NCBI GenBank assembly: GCA_030426345.1
Contig: JAUHYU010000008.1
Span: 1 to 64,000, forward strand
From: Bacteroidia bacterium
GTDB taxonomy: Bacteria; Bacteroidota; Bacteroidia; Cytophagales; Cyclobacteriaceae
Direction of reading: 5' to 3'
Length of the DNA stretch: 64,000 nt
A program made the position numbers and the translations under genes. Shown piece after piece: positions 25,389-34,607 of the stretch (within the stretch, counting starts at the first letter, position 1; the number at the start of each line of letters is the position of its first letter). A model generated the notes under the pieces. The model ran no database searches, was not told where the DNA came from, and saw nothing but the letters and a program-made list of their open reading frames with translations.

Positions 25389-26810
25389 ATGAAAAGATTT
25401 CTATTGTTTTGCATTGTGGTAGGTTTTGCTTGCTGCAAAGAAGAGTTACCAGTTCAACGTCCAAACGTAATCTTGATCATGGCAGATGATTTAGGTTGGG
25501 GAGATACTGGGTTTAATGGCAACTCCGTAATTCAAACACCAAACTTGGATAAACTTGCTGGCAAAGGTATGGTTTTTAATAGGTTTTATTCGGCCTCAGC
25601 CGTATGCTCACCAACTCGTGCGAGTTGCCTGATCGGGCGCAATCCTTACCGTACAAATGTTATAACTGCAAATAGTGGATACCTGAAAAAGGAGGAAGTA
25701 ACCTTGGCAGAAGTGCTAAAAAGCCATGGTTATCATACCGGCCACTTTGGAAAATGGCATCTCGGCACCTTAACTACGAAAACCAAAGATGCCAATCGCG
25801 GAAGACCCGGAAATGCAGAAGAATTCAGCATTCCTACCCAGCATGGATTTGAAGTGTTTTTTTCAACAGAATCAAAGGTGCCGACTTTTGATCCAATGGT
25901 TAAACCTAAGGTTTTTCAAACAGAAAAGGGGGAGGGGCTAAGGTATGGATGGGAAGCTATTGATGATGGTGATAGTTCGGAGGCATATGGCACACACTAT
26001 TGGAATGGCAAAGAAATGATGGTTCAAGAAGACCTAACGGGGGATGATTCGAAAATAATCATCGATAAAGCCATGGATTTCATCAAGGAAAGTAGTGCGA
26101 CGGAAGATCCTTTTTTTTCGGTCATTTGGCTGCATACTCCGCACTTGCCCGTTGTGGCTGATGAGAAACATCGAAATATGTATAAAACCCATGACCTACA
26201 GGAACAACTTTATTACGGCACTATCACTGCTTTGGATGAGCAAATCGGGAGGCTGTGGGAAACACTTGGTGAACTGGGCGAGCAACAGAATACTATGATC
26301 TGGTTTTGTAGCGACAATGGTCCGGAGCGGGGGACTCCCGGTTCGTCAGGGATTTATCGCGAAAGAAAACGTAGCTTGTACGAAGGTGGCGTAAGAGTTC
26401 CTGCATTCTGTGTATGGGAAAATGGTGTACAACCAAGTCAGATATCGTCTGTCCCTGCGGTCACGAGTGATTATTTTCCAACTATTTTGGATATGCTTTC
26501 TATCGACCACCAGCTAAATCGGCCTATGGACGGTGTGAGCTTAAAAATGGTGATGTCTAGTGAGCAATCAGAGCGTGGAGCCTCTATTGGTTTTTTATTC
26601 AACAATAAAATGTCATGGGTAAGTGACCAATATAAGCTCATCAGCACGGACGAAGGCAATACTTTTGAATTGTATGACCTGATCCATGACCCTGAAGAGA
26701 AAGACAATATTGCTGCCGGAAATGAAGAGCTTGTAGAGCAAATGCGCAAAGACCTTTTGAAGTGGAAAAAATCTGTGGAAAACAGCCAACAGGGTGGAGA
26801 TTATTTATGA
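25389..26810 (+). CDS. Type I sulfatase, lipoprotein (CSPTR)
   Basis: A 473-residue sulfatase. The short signal has a lipobox-like GFACC (Cys15/16). Metal ligands DD are at residues 33-34 and the formylglycine motif CSPTR at 73-77, followed by GKWHLG and CSDNGPERG. The C-terminal subdomain contains ELYDLIHDPEEKDN, usual in exported arylsulfatases and N-acetylgalactosamine-6-sulfatase-like enzymes. It is followed 108 bases later by another sulfatase, so the two may act on the same sulfated glycan. A TATATTCG, a near match to the -7 consensus, lies at 25359-25366. Confidence 0.88.
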   Translation: MKRFLLFCIVVGFACCKEELPVQRPNVILIMADDLGWGDTGFNGNSVIQTPNLDKLAGKGMVFNRFYSASAVCSPTRASCLIGRNPYRTNVITANSGYLKKEEVTLAEVLKSHGYHTGHFGKWHLGTLTTKTKDANRGRPGNAEEFSIPTQHGFEVFFSTESKVPTFDPMVKPKVFQTEKGEGLRYGWEAIDDGDSSEAYGTHYWNGKEMMVQEDLTGDDSKIIIDKAMDFIKESSATEDPFFSVIWLHTPHLPVVADEKHRNMYKTHDLQEQLYYGTITALDEQIGRLWETLGELGEQQNTMIWFCSDNGPERGTPGSSGIYRERKRSLYEGGVRVPAFCVWENGVQPSQISSVPAVTSDYFPTILDMLSIDHQLNRPMDGVSLKMVMSSEQSERGASIGFLFNNKMSWVSDQYKLISTDEGNTFELYDLIHDPEEKDNIAAGNEELVEQMRKDLLKWKKSVENSQQGGDYL

Positions 26811-26918
26811 GTTTTATTGGCTATAAAATGGGGCTTTTCTTAAAAATCAATAAAATAAATTATGTTTAAATGATTCTTAAGGAAAATATGGTACAACATA
26901 GAATCGTGTTATAAGTAA

Positions 26919-28493
26919 ATGACTAAAAAAATCAAACAAACTCTATTTATGAGAAATATTTTTTTGCGATACAGTTTTTGGCCACTCATGGTTTTTATGG
27001 CCTTTTCATGTAGGGAAACCCAAAAAGAAGATCCACCAAATATCCTTTATATCATGTCAGATGACCATACAAGCCAAGCTTGGGGCATTTATGACGGAAT
27101 TTTGAAAGACTATGTACAGGCACCGAATATTTCCAGGTTGGCAGATGAAGGATGTACATTGGAAAATGTCTTCTGCACCAATTCAATTTGTACACCAAGT
27201 CGTGCGGCCATTCTCACAGGAAGATATAGTCATCAAAATGGCGTATATACGCTTTCAGAGGCATTGGAGCCAGACAGCATGAATGTGGCCAAAGCCTTGC
27301 ACGAGCATGGCTATCAAACGGCAATTGTTGGGAAATGGCATCTGAAGAAAGAACCATCTGGATTTGACTATTACAATGTACTGCCAGGGCAGGGAAGGTA
27401 CCACAATCCCATCCTGAAAAATGCTCAAAACTGGAATGACGGAGGCATGGAATATAAAGGGTTTTCGGCAGATGTGATTGCTGACGATGCCATTGGATGG
27501 TTGGATAAACGGGAGAAAGATGAACCGTTTATGCTTATGTGCCACTTTAAGGCAACGCATGAACCATTTGATTATCCAGAGAGAAAGGAAAAAATGTACG
27601 ACGGAGTTGAACTGCCTGAGCCGGACAATTTGCTGGATTTTGGTCAAGAAAATTCGGGCCGATCTTTTAGTGGACAAGTATTGGAAATACTTGGGAATCG
27701 TTGGGTGAAAGCCTCGAAAAATGATTTGGATAAGTATCCTGGGTTACCATTTTCTCTGGAAGGTCTTGACAGTGCCCAGGTTAGAAAAAAAACGTATCAA
27801 AAATTCGTAAAAGATTTTTTGCGCAGCGGGTCGGCCATTGATGACAACATCGGCAAATTGTTGGATTATCTTGATGCCAACGGACTCGCGGAAAATACAA
27901 TAGTGATTTATACTGCTGATCAGGGTTTTTTTCTTGGGGAGCATGGTTTTTTTGACAAGCGCATGTTTTATGAAGAGGCCTTGCGCATGCCGTTTGTGAT
28001 CCGGTATCCCAAAGAAATCCAAGGAGCAACGTGCAACAAAGACATGATCCTAAATCTGGACTTTGCTTCTTTGTTTTTAGATTATGCGGGAATTGAAAAT
28101 AGGCAGTTTAATATTGGCAAAAGCTTCCGAAAAAACCTGAGCGGGTCAACTCCGAAAAACTGGCGAAAATCCATGTATTACCGCTATTGGCTTCATCAGA
28201 CCAACAGACCTGCGCATTTTGGCATTCGCAATGAACGCTACAAACTGATCTTTTTTTATGGACAAAACTTGAATATGAAAGGGGCACACAAGCAAAATAC
28301 CCCACCGGCATGGGAATTTTATGATCTTCAGCAAGACCCGCATGAAGATCACAATGCATATGAGGATGCCACTTATTCGGGGATTATTGCGGATATGAAA
28401 AAGGAAATGATACGGATGAAAAAAGAAGTTGGAGATACGGATGAAAAATTCCCGGAAATGCAGGCGATACTTGCCGCTCAGAATTTAAATTAA
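26919..28493 (+). CDS. Type I sulfatase, lipoprotein (CTPSR)
   Basis: A 524-residue sulfatase. The lipobox FMAFSC puts the lipidated Cys at residue 31 (ATG 26949 would shorten the N-terminus by ten residues and also works). Metal-site SDDH is at 47-50 and the formylglycine motif CTPSR at 91-95; GKWHLK and TADQGFFLGEHGFFDKR follow, a pattern seen in the iduronate/heparan/choline-sulfatase-like branch. It differs from the sulfatase just upstream, suggesting distinct linkages on a shared substrate. A sulfatase-activating enzyme is needed but not present here. Confidence 0.88.
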   Translation: MTKKIKQTLFMRNIFLRYSFWPLMVFMAFSCRETQKEDPPNILYIMSDDHTSQAWGIYDGILKDYVQAPNISRLADEGCTLENVFCTNSICTPSRAAILTGRYSHQNGVYTLSEALEPDSMNVAKALHEHGYQTAIVGKWHLKKEPSGFDYYNVLPGQGRYHNPILKNAQNWNDGGMEYKGFSADVIADDAIGWLDKREKDEPFMLMCHFKATHEPFDYPERKEKMYDGVELPEPDNLLDFGQENSGRSFSGQVLEILGNRWVKASKNDLDKYPGLPFSLEGLDSAQVRKKTYQKFVKDFLRSGSAIDDNIGKLLDYLDANGLAENTIVIYTADQGFFLGEHGFFDKRMFYEEALRMPFVIRYPKEIQGATCNKDMILNLDFASLFLDYAGIENRQFNIGKSFRKNLSGSTPKNWRKSMYYRYWLHQTNRPAHFGIRNERYKLIFFYGQNLNMKGAHKQNTPPAWEFYDLQQDPHEDHNAYEDATYSGIIADMKKEMIRMKKEVGDTDEKFPEMQAILAAQNLN

Positions 28494-28589
28494 ATTGCAG
28501 CACCATGTGAAGAATGTTTTTTTAGTCTGGTGGGATATGTCTGTTGTCAAATTTGAATTTATGGTTAAAGATGTAATACTTTTACGGCT

Positions 28590-29558
28590 ATGGAACTTTA
28601 TGATGTAGTTATAATAGGTGCTGGTCCTTGTGGGCTCGCTTGTGGTATAGAAGCCAAGTCTCAAAATCTAAATTATTTGATAGTGGATAAGGGAAATATT
28701 ACCGAATCCATTCGCAGGTATCCGGTGAACATGCTCTTTTTTTCTACGTCAGAAAATATTGAAATTGGCAATGTCCCTTTCGTTTCGATGGGCACGCGGC
28801 CAACTCGATCTGAGGCGCTGAAATATTACCGCAAGGTGGTCAATCATTTCAATTTGAATTTAAGACTTTTTACTAGGGTAGATGACGTAAAAAAAGAGGA
28901 AGATTACTTTACGCTGACTACTTCCGGCGAGTCACTCAAAGCAAAAAAAATAATCATCGCTTCGGGCTACTACGATGTGCCAAGGTATTTAGAAATACCC
29001 GGTGAAACCATGCCTCATGTAAGCCACTATTACGACGAGGCATTTCAGTATTCGAGGATGAAGGCAGTGGTAGTCGGTGGGGCCAATTCTGCCATCGAAA
29101 CAGCTCTGGATCTATATCGCAATGATGTAGATGTAACGGTCGTTCATCTGTATGAAAAATTGGATAAACGAGCTAAATATTGGATCGTTCCTGATTTGCA
29201 AAACAGAATTAAAAAAGGAGAGGTGAAGGCATTTTTTAATAGTAAGGTCACGGAAATCTATGAAAAATCCATTATCGTAGAAGATATACATGATGGCACG
29301 CAGACACGAGTTGCTGCGGATTTCGTGTTTCTGATGACGGGTTACCGTCCGGACGCCCACTTTTTGGAAAAAATTGGAATTGTTTTGGAAGGTGAAAACC
29401 TCATTCCCAGACTAAATAAAGAAACTTTTGAGTCGAATGTCGAGGGGATTTATTTGGGGGGCTCAATTATTGGAGGAGAGGAGACAGCCAAGGTTTTTAT
29501 CGAAAACGGACGGCTCCACGGAAAGCCAATCATTGCTGATATCCTGAAAAAGCTCTAA
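28590..29558 (+). CDS. ypdA: YpdA-type FAD/NAD(P) oxidoreductase (putative bacillithiol disulfide reductase)
   Basis: A 322-residue two-dinucleotide-binding-domain flavoprotein. The FAD motif GAGPCGLACG is at residues 10-19 and the NAD(P) motif VVGGANSAIETAL near 155. There is no CXXC redox pair of thioredoxin reductase type, which with NMLFFSTSENIEIGN and GTRPTRSEALKYYR marks the YpdA family. It would reduce bacillithiol disulfide with NADPH in the cytoplasm, fitting the known bacillithiol use of many Bacteroidota. The stop codon lies inside a CCATGG-centred palindrome. Confidence 0.85.
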   Translation: MELYDVVIIGAGPCGLACGIEAKSQNLNYLIVDKGNITESIRRYPVNMLFFSTSENIEIGNVPFVSMGTRPTRSEALKYYRKVVNHFNLNLRLFTRVDDVKKEEDYFTLTTSGESLKAKKIIIASGYYDVPRYLEIPGETMPHVSHYYDEAFQYSRMKAVVVGGANSAIETALDLYRNDVDVTVVHLYEKLDKRAKYWIVPDLQNRIKKGEVKAFFNSKVTEIYEKSIIVEDIHDGTQTRVAADFVFLMTGYRPDAHFLEKIGIVLEGENLIPRLNKETFESNVEGIYLGGSIIGGEETAKVFIENGRLHGKPIIADILKKL

Positions 29559-29574
29559 AAATCCATGGATTTTT
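29557..29574 (+). terminator. 18-bp CCATGG-centred palindrome at the ypdA stop
   Basis: A perfect 18-bp palindrome with A5TCCATGGAT5 structure overlaps the TAA stop (29556-29558) and is followed by a short T-rich stretch. The stem is A/T-rich and the outer flank GCTCT has no partner, so termination would be weak. It contains both orientations of the dispersed motif. Confidence 0.45.
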
Positions 29575-29596
29575 GTACGTTTTTTTAATCATATCA

Positions 29597-30886
29597 ATGG
29601 CTCATAGGTCAAGCTATTTTCTGATCATTTTTCTGTTGATGGGATTATCTTCGTTTGGCCAATCTAAAACCATTGAAGGGGTAGTACTTGATGTAAAAAA
29701 CAAGCTGCCGCTTGCCTTTGCTACGATAGGTATTTCGGGAACCATGGTGGGGACAGCGTCAAATGCGGAAGGAAAATTTACCCTAACGGCCCCTGATTTC
29801 CTTACGGATTCAATTTTCACAGTTTCCTACATGGGGTATAAAAATTTCACCATCAAAGTAAGTGAAATCCAATCCCCATTGGAAGTTAAACTGGAGGAAG
29901 ATGCCATCACGCTCCACGAGGTAGAGGTGCGGCCTTGGCAGCCATGGGATTACGTTTGGCATGCGATGCAACGGATACCGGAAAATTATCCTAAAAATCC
30001 ATACATGACCCATGGGTATTATACGGAGTACATTTCGGAAAATGATGTGTTCCTGAAATTTACGGAAGCCGTGATCGAGACGTACAGTCCTCCCTACGGA
30101 GGTGAAACGGAAAGTCAGTCCAAGGTGCTAAAAGCGCGCAGGGGAGAGGATATAGGCTCTTTGAGTTTTATGCGGGATAAAATTGAAAAAAAGCTGGAAA
30201 AGGAACAGCGAAAAGCGGAGAAAAAAGGCCATGAAAATGATCAATCGATTAATCTGGACGAAGAAATAATTTCAGCTTCCTTTGGTGGTCCAAAACAAAT
30301 ATTAAGCGGTGACCCTTTGAGAGATACGGCAGATTTTTTGAATCCTGACCTAAGAAAAAAATTCAAATATTCCATTGATGGATATTCTCGCTATTTTGGC
30401 GAGCAAGTGATCATCATCGGCTTCAAAAGCAAGGGAACTTACGATCACCAAAAACTGGAGGGAAGCACTTATATTTCCATGGAAAGTGATGCCATTATTG
30501 CGATGGAATTTGACATCAAGGTGGTGATCCCGGTAGTAGTCAAACCGTTAATCTTTGTATTTGGGTTTGGTATTACCAATCCACAATTGCACGCAATGGT
30601 GCATTATCGGCCTGTCAATGACCTTTGGTATTTGAATGATATTTCTATAGAAGGGGGCACAAGGCTTACCAAAAAGAAGATGTTTAAAAAGAATGACCGC
30701 AGCAATTTTTTCATGGAAATAGCATTGATCAACAATCAGTTTTCATTGGAAAATGTGCATGAAATCCCAGAAGTTGAACGCATCGATGAAGATAAACCAT
30801 TGGAAGAACAGGTTGATCCCGATCCAGAATTTTGGAAAACCTATCAGGTGGTGAGGCCAGCTCGCTGGAACCAGAACAATAAATAA
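29597..30886 (+). CDS. Exported protein with carboxypeptidase-regulatory-like N-terminal domain
   Basis: A protein of 429 residues from ATG 29597 (a TTG at 29573 is possible but gives a weaker signal). The signal peptide ends in SSFGQS. A CarboxypepD_reg-like beta domain follows (GVVLDVKNKLPLAFATI, NAEGKFTL, YMGYKNFTI). The remaining part contains the charged stretch KKLEKEQRKAEKKGHEND and beta-rich segments as in DUF5686-related proteins without the barrel. It may associate with the outer membrane. Function unknown. It lies 38 bases after ypdA, probably the same transcript. Confidence 0.75.
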   Translation: MAHRSSYFLIIFLLMGLSSFGQSKTIEGVVLDVKNKLPLAFATIGISGTMVGTASNAEGKFTLTAPDFLTDSIFTVSYMGYKNFTIKVSEIQSPLEVKLEEDAITLHEVEVRPWQPWDYVWHAMQRIPENYPKNPYMTHGYYTEYISENDVFLKFTEAVIETYSPPYGGETESQSKVLKARRGEDIGSLSFMRDKIEKKLEKEQRKAEKKGHENDQSINLDEEIISASFGGPKQILSGDPLRDTADFLNPDLRKKFKYSIDGYSRYFGEQVIIIGFKSKGTYDHQKLEGSTYISMESDAIIAMEFDIKVVIPVVVKPLIFVFGFGITNPQLHAMVHYRPVNDLWYLNDISIEGGTRLTKKKMFKKNDRSNFFMEIALINNQFSLENVHEIPEVERIDEDKPLEEQVDPDPEFWKTYQVVRPARWNQNNK

Positions 30887-30974
30887 ACCCATGGATTTTC
30901 GCATGCTTTTATTGTGAAGTGGGATTTTTTGAACTAAGTTGTAAAACAATATCTAAATCATAATTTTTACCGGT

Positions 30975-31568
30975 ATGGCTAAAAAATCAAAGAAAGGAAA
31001 GGATTCAAATCCCGTTCAAGAGCAGAAGAAAGGAAGGTTGACGAAGCTAAAAAAAGCCATCAGAAAGCTGAAACTGTTTGAATTGAAATTGAAATCAAAG
31101 GAAAAGAAGATTGATAAAGAGCTCAAAAAATTAAAACTGGATGGGCTGAAAGAAAGCAAGTCGAAAAAGGACAAAAAGAAACAAAAAGCTGATAAGAGTA
31201 AAAAGAAACCCAAAGAGGTTAAGAATAAAACAGACGTAAAAAAAAAGTTAATAAAATCGAAAACCAATACTGCCGTCGCAAGTACAACAAGTGCCGAAAA
31301 GTCTGTTCCTACTGTTGGAAAAAAGCCACCCAAATCCACAAATAGGCGAGTACCTGTTAGAAGAAATGCAAGCAAAGTAACTATCACTAAGCCAGTGGCC
31401 AAAGCAAAATCCACATCAAGTAATGATGTCAATGTAAGCAACGCCTTGGCTCATATCCGAAAAATGATTACGATAGAGGATCTTCAGAATTTTGTAAAAG
31501 GCGACGTGCGCCTAACAGTGAAAAAAGCTGCTGCTGCAAAACTAAAATCCCTCACGAGAAAGGATTGA
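30975..31568 (+). CDS. Lysine-rich basic protein, histone-H1-like composition
   Basis: A 197-residue protein with no signal peptide. Residues 1 to about 150 are extremely lysine-rich (AKKSKKGKD, KKLKLDG, KKDKKKQKADKSKKKP) and low in complexity, with an alanine/serine/threonine-rich middle. Residues about 155-197 form a compact, predicted helical tail (HIRKMITIEDLQNFVKGD). The composition recalls bacterial histone H1-like or ribosome-associated basic proteins, so nucleic-acid binding is plausible, but no family motif proves it. The coding frame is supported by the start ATG, the in-frame conserved-looking tail and the co-directional context. Confidence 0.65.
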   Translation: MAKKSKKGKDSNPVQEQKKGRLTKLKKAIRKLKLFELKLKSKEKKIDKELKKLKLDGLKESKSKKDKKKQKADKSKKKPKEVKNKTDVKKKLIKSKTNTAVASTTSAEKSVPTVGKKPPKSTNRRVPVRRNASKVTITKPVAKAKSTSSNDVNVSNALAHIRKMITIEDLQNFVKGDVRLTVKKAAAAKLKSLTRKD

Positions 31569-31727
31569 TAAAAAAAAGCTCAAAAATCCATGGATTATTA
31601 ATGATTTATTCAAGCCCATACATGAAGAGGGGCCAATAAACTTTTGACAATTCTGTTATATTCGGGTATCAATCAAAAGTATATGATAAATTGTGTGATT
31701 GGTTTTCGAAATTATTCTCCGATATAA

Positions 31728-34607
31728 ATGGGTTTGACGAACAGTTCATTTTTTAAACTATCTATAAAATCAGGCTTTAGGGCGTGTTTGATAATCTTAT
31801 TTGCGTTTCAAATTTCCTATGGCCAGGAATTTGGAGGCAATCCTCCTTCAATGAAATGGCGGCAAATTGACACGGATACTGCACAAATAATCTATCCAGA
31901 ATCCATGGAAAACGAAGCCAATCGTGTGGCTAATACCGTTCATTATCTAAATAAAAATACTCGACAATCCATTGGCTCTCGACAGAAGAAGATTGGTATA
32001 ATGCTGCAAAATCAACCTGTAGTTTCCAATGGTTATGTCGCCTTAGCACCGTTTATATCTGAGTTGTACCTCAATGCCTTGCAAAATGATCACGTCCTCG
32101 GAACTAATTGGTTGGACATGCTTACGATCCATGAGTATCGACACGCACTTCAATTTATGAACACCAAGCAGGGCATCACCAAAGTTGGGTATTATCTATC
32201 AGGAGAGTTGGGGTGGAGTTATTTGGCAAATGTCAGTATTCCCAATTGGTTTTGGGAAGGAGATGCTGTAGTCAGCGAAACGGCCTACACAGCTCAAGGA
32301 AGGGGCAGAATTCCATATTTTTACAATGGATATAAAAGTCTTTTGCTGGATGATAAAGTCTATAATTACCAAAAAGCCCGAAATGGCTCTATCAAAGATT
32401 TTGTGCCAAATCATTATCCTCTTGGCTTTTTGATGTGCAACTATGGCCGAGAGCAATATGGTAATGATTTTTGGAAAGGAGTCGTAGCCGATGCAAGTCG
32501 ATACAAAGGTATTTTCTATCCTTTTTCCAAAGCGATTAAAAGGCGGACAGGGCTTTCTACGAAAGAAATGTATCAAAAATCCATAGATTATTATGATACC
32601 AAATGGACTGCAAATGACACGGGCCAGGACAATAGCATGGGTGTCAATTCCATGGAAAAAGAAGGTATTTTTACATCTTACCAGTATCCACAGGCAGCCA
32701 ACGGTAAAGTAATTGCCTACAAAGAAAGTTATCAGCAGATTGGCGGATTTTATGGAATTGATGCACAGGGAAATGAATCATTGATTTGTAGACAGGGTAG
32801 GGTGCTGGATAATTATTTTTCGGCAAGCGATGAAAAATTGATCTGGGCAGAACTTGGGCAAGACGAGCGCTGGTCTTGGCAGACATATTCCAATATTGTT
32901 GTCTATGATTTGGAAACGAAAAAACGTCGTAGACTGACTCATCAAAAAAGATACTTTTCTCCTGATATTTCGCATGACGGAAAGCAAATGGTCGTTGTGC
33001 AAAATACTACGCAGCTAGATTGCCATTTACATTTACTTTCTCAGGAAGGAAACTTTGTTAGGGAATTGCCAAATGACGAAAACTATTTTTATTCCTATCC
33101 AAAATGGTCCAGGGATGGCGAACATATTCTTGCTTTGGTGCGCAATCGAAATGGAAGGGTCGCGCTTGCAAGTATCGAAATAGCCTCAGGAATCCATGAG
33201 ATTTTGGTGCCTTTTACCAGTCATCAGTTGGGTATTCCTTATGAAACGGAAGATTATATTTATTTCTCGGCATCTTTTACCGGCACAGACAATGTTGTCG
33301 CTTTGAAAAAGCAAGATGGGGAGTTGTTTCAGGTGACGGATGGAAAATTGGGTTCTTATGCTGCAAGCGTGGATGGAGATCAGCTATACTTTAGTCGGTT
33401 TACTTCCATGGGAAACGATCTGAAATCCATGGATTTAAAGTCTGAAGATTGGAAACCCATTGAGATCATCGAACCTGTGGAAATGGAGGTTTACGATTTT
33501 GAGGCAGTAAATGTAGAAGGTGGCGATATTTCTGAGAAGATTCCATCTAAAGAATATCCTTCTAAACCATATTCCAAATCATCAAATCTGCTCAATATCC
33601 ATAGTTGGAGCCTTTTGTTCAACGATCCGAATTATGAGTGGGCACTGTCGTCCAATAACCTGTTGAACACATTGGCCATGAACCTTGGCGTTAGGTACAA
33701 TCGAAACGATCAGGATTTTACGTATTTTTTGGATGCCAGCTATGCGCAATATTATCCAGTTGTATCTGTGTCAGCGAGTTTGGCTCAGCGTCAACAACTA
33801 GTTCCTATAACGGATCCGTCCGATGAATCTGTTGAAAACAGAAACATCAAATGGTGGGAGAGTACTATCCGACCGGGCATTTCCGTTCCATTAAATCTCA
33901 GTTCTGGATTATACGCCAGAGGGGTGAATCTGAGTACGTCTTATGCTTATTCTTCTGTAAATTTCAATAATTATGATGATCTGAATTTGCAGGATTTTGA
34001 TATCCATTCGGGAAATGGTAGCATCACCTTTATCAACAGAAGGAAGAAGGCCAAACAAAATATCATGGCAAAATACAGTCAATATTTAGCTATGAGCGGC
34101 AATATAGCTTTGGATGATAATGTGGCCAGCCAATTCTTTGCCGATTCCGAATTGACCTTTCCTGGATTATTTCCCAATCACAATCTGGTTTTTCAGGGAA
34201 GTTTCCAGCTAGAAGATGCGAAAAACAACTATTCATATTCAGACAATTTCTCTTATGCCCGTGGCTACAATCGACCGGTTTACGACTATATTTATAAAGT
34301 TGGAGCCAATTACCACTTGCCATTATTTTATCCTGATTGGGGCGTATTGGGCATTTTGTATGCGTACCGCTTGCGTGCCAATGTGTTTTTTGATTATAGT
34401 CGGTCTCATTTAAAGGCCCTAAATAACAGGACAACATTTATTCAGTTGTACAATTCCGTAGGAGGAGAGCTCGTCTTGGACGCCAGATGGTTCAATTTAT
34501 ATGATTTTAGCGTTGGTTTTCGCTACAGCTATTTACTCAACAATGATCCCCAGAATGAAAATTTAAAAAATTCATTTGAAATTTTCATTCCTGTGATGCG
34601 ATTTTAA
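31728..34607 (+). CDS. Outer-membrane protein with HEXXH metallopeptidase domain, beta-propeller and barrel
   Basis: A 959-residue exported protein with signal ending in ISYGQE. The first 300 residues look like a gluzincin-type peptidase: HEYRH at 135-139 and the downstream glutamate in WEGD (Glu177), as in the peptidase MA family. From about 310 to 620 there are repeated propeller-like segments (PD40/TolB-like; FSPDISHDGKQM, YSYPKWSRDGEHIL). The last 300 residues are beta-strand rich and end in FIPVMRF, as in outer-membrane barrels. It may be a surface or periplasm-facing protease or a chaperone derived from one. The last four bases overlap the convergent DUF92 gene. Confidence 0.75.
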   Translation: MGLTNSSFFKLSIKSGFRACLIILFAFQISYGQEFGGNPPSMKWRQIDTDTAQIIYPESMENEANRVANTVHYLNKNTRQSIGSRQKKIGIMLQNQPVVSNGYVALAPFISELYLNALQNDHVLGTNWLDMLTIHEYRHALQFMNTKQGITKVGYYLSGELGWSYLANVSIPNWFWEGDAVVSETAYTAQGRGRIPYFYNGYKSLLLDDKVYNYQKARNGSIKDFVPNHYPLGFLMCNYGREQYGNDFWKGVVADASRYKGIFYPFSKAIKRRTGLSTKEMYQKSIDYYDTKWTANDTGQDNSMGVNSMEKEGIFTSYQYPQAANGKVIAYKESYQQIGGFYGIDAQGNESLICRQGRVLDNYFSASDEKLIWAELGQDERWSWQTYSNIVVYDLETKKRRRLTHQKRYFSPDISHDGKQMVVVQNTTQLDCHLHLLSQEGNFVRELPNDENYFYSYPKWSRDGEHILALVRNRNGRVALASIEIASGIHEILVPFTSHQLGIPYETEDYIYFSASFTGTDNVVALKKQDGELFQVTDGKLGSYAASVDGDQLYFSRFTSMGNDLKSMDLKSEDWKPIEIIEPVEMEVYDFEAVNVEGGDISEKIPSKEYPSKPYSKSSNLLNIHSWSLLFNDPNYEWALSSNNLLNTLAMNLGVRYNRNDQDFTYFLDASYAQYYPVVSVSASLAQRQQLVPITDPSDESVENRNIKWWESTIRPGISVPLNLSSGLYARGVNLSTSYAYSSVNFNNYDDLNLQDFDIHSGNGSITFINRRKKAKQNIMAKYSQYLAMSGNIALDDNVASQFFADSELTFPGLFPNHNLVFQGSFQLEDAKNNYSYSDNFSYARGYNRPVYDYIYKVGANYHLPLFYPDWGVLGILYAYRLRANVFFDYSRSHLKALNNRTTFIQLYNSVGGELVLDARWFNLYDFSVGFRYSYLLNNDPQNENLKNSFEIFIPVMRF

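Noticed and set aside
31016-31441. A 141-codon minus-strand open frame rich in Leu, Phe and Ser
   Set aside because: It is the mirror of the lysine-rich gene: AAG/AAA codons read in reverse become Phe and Leu codons, which keeps the frame open by composition only.
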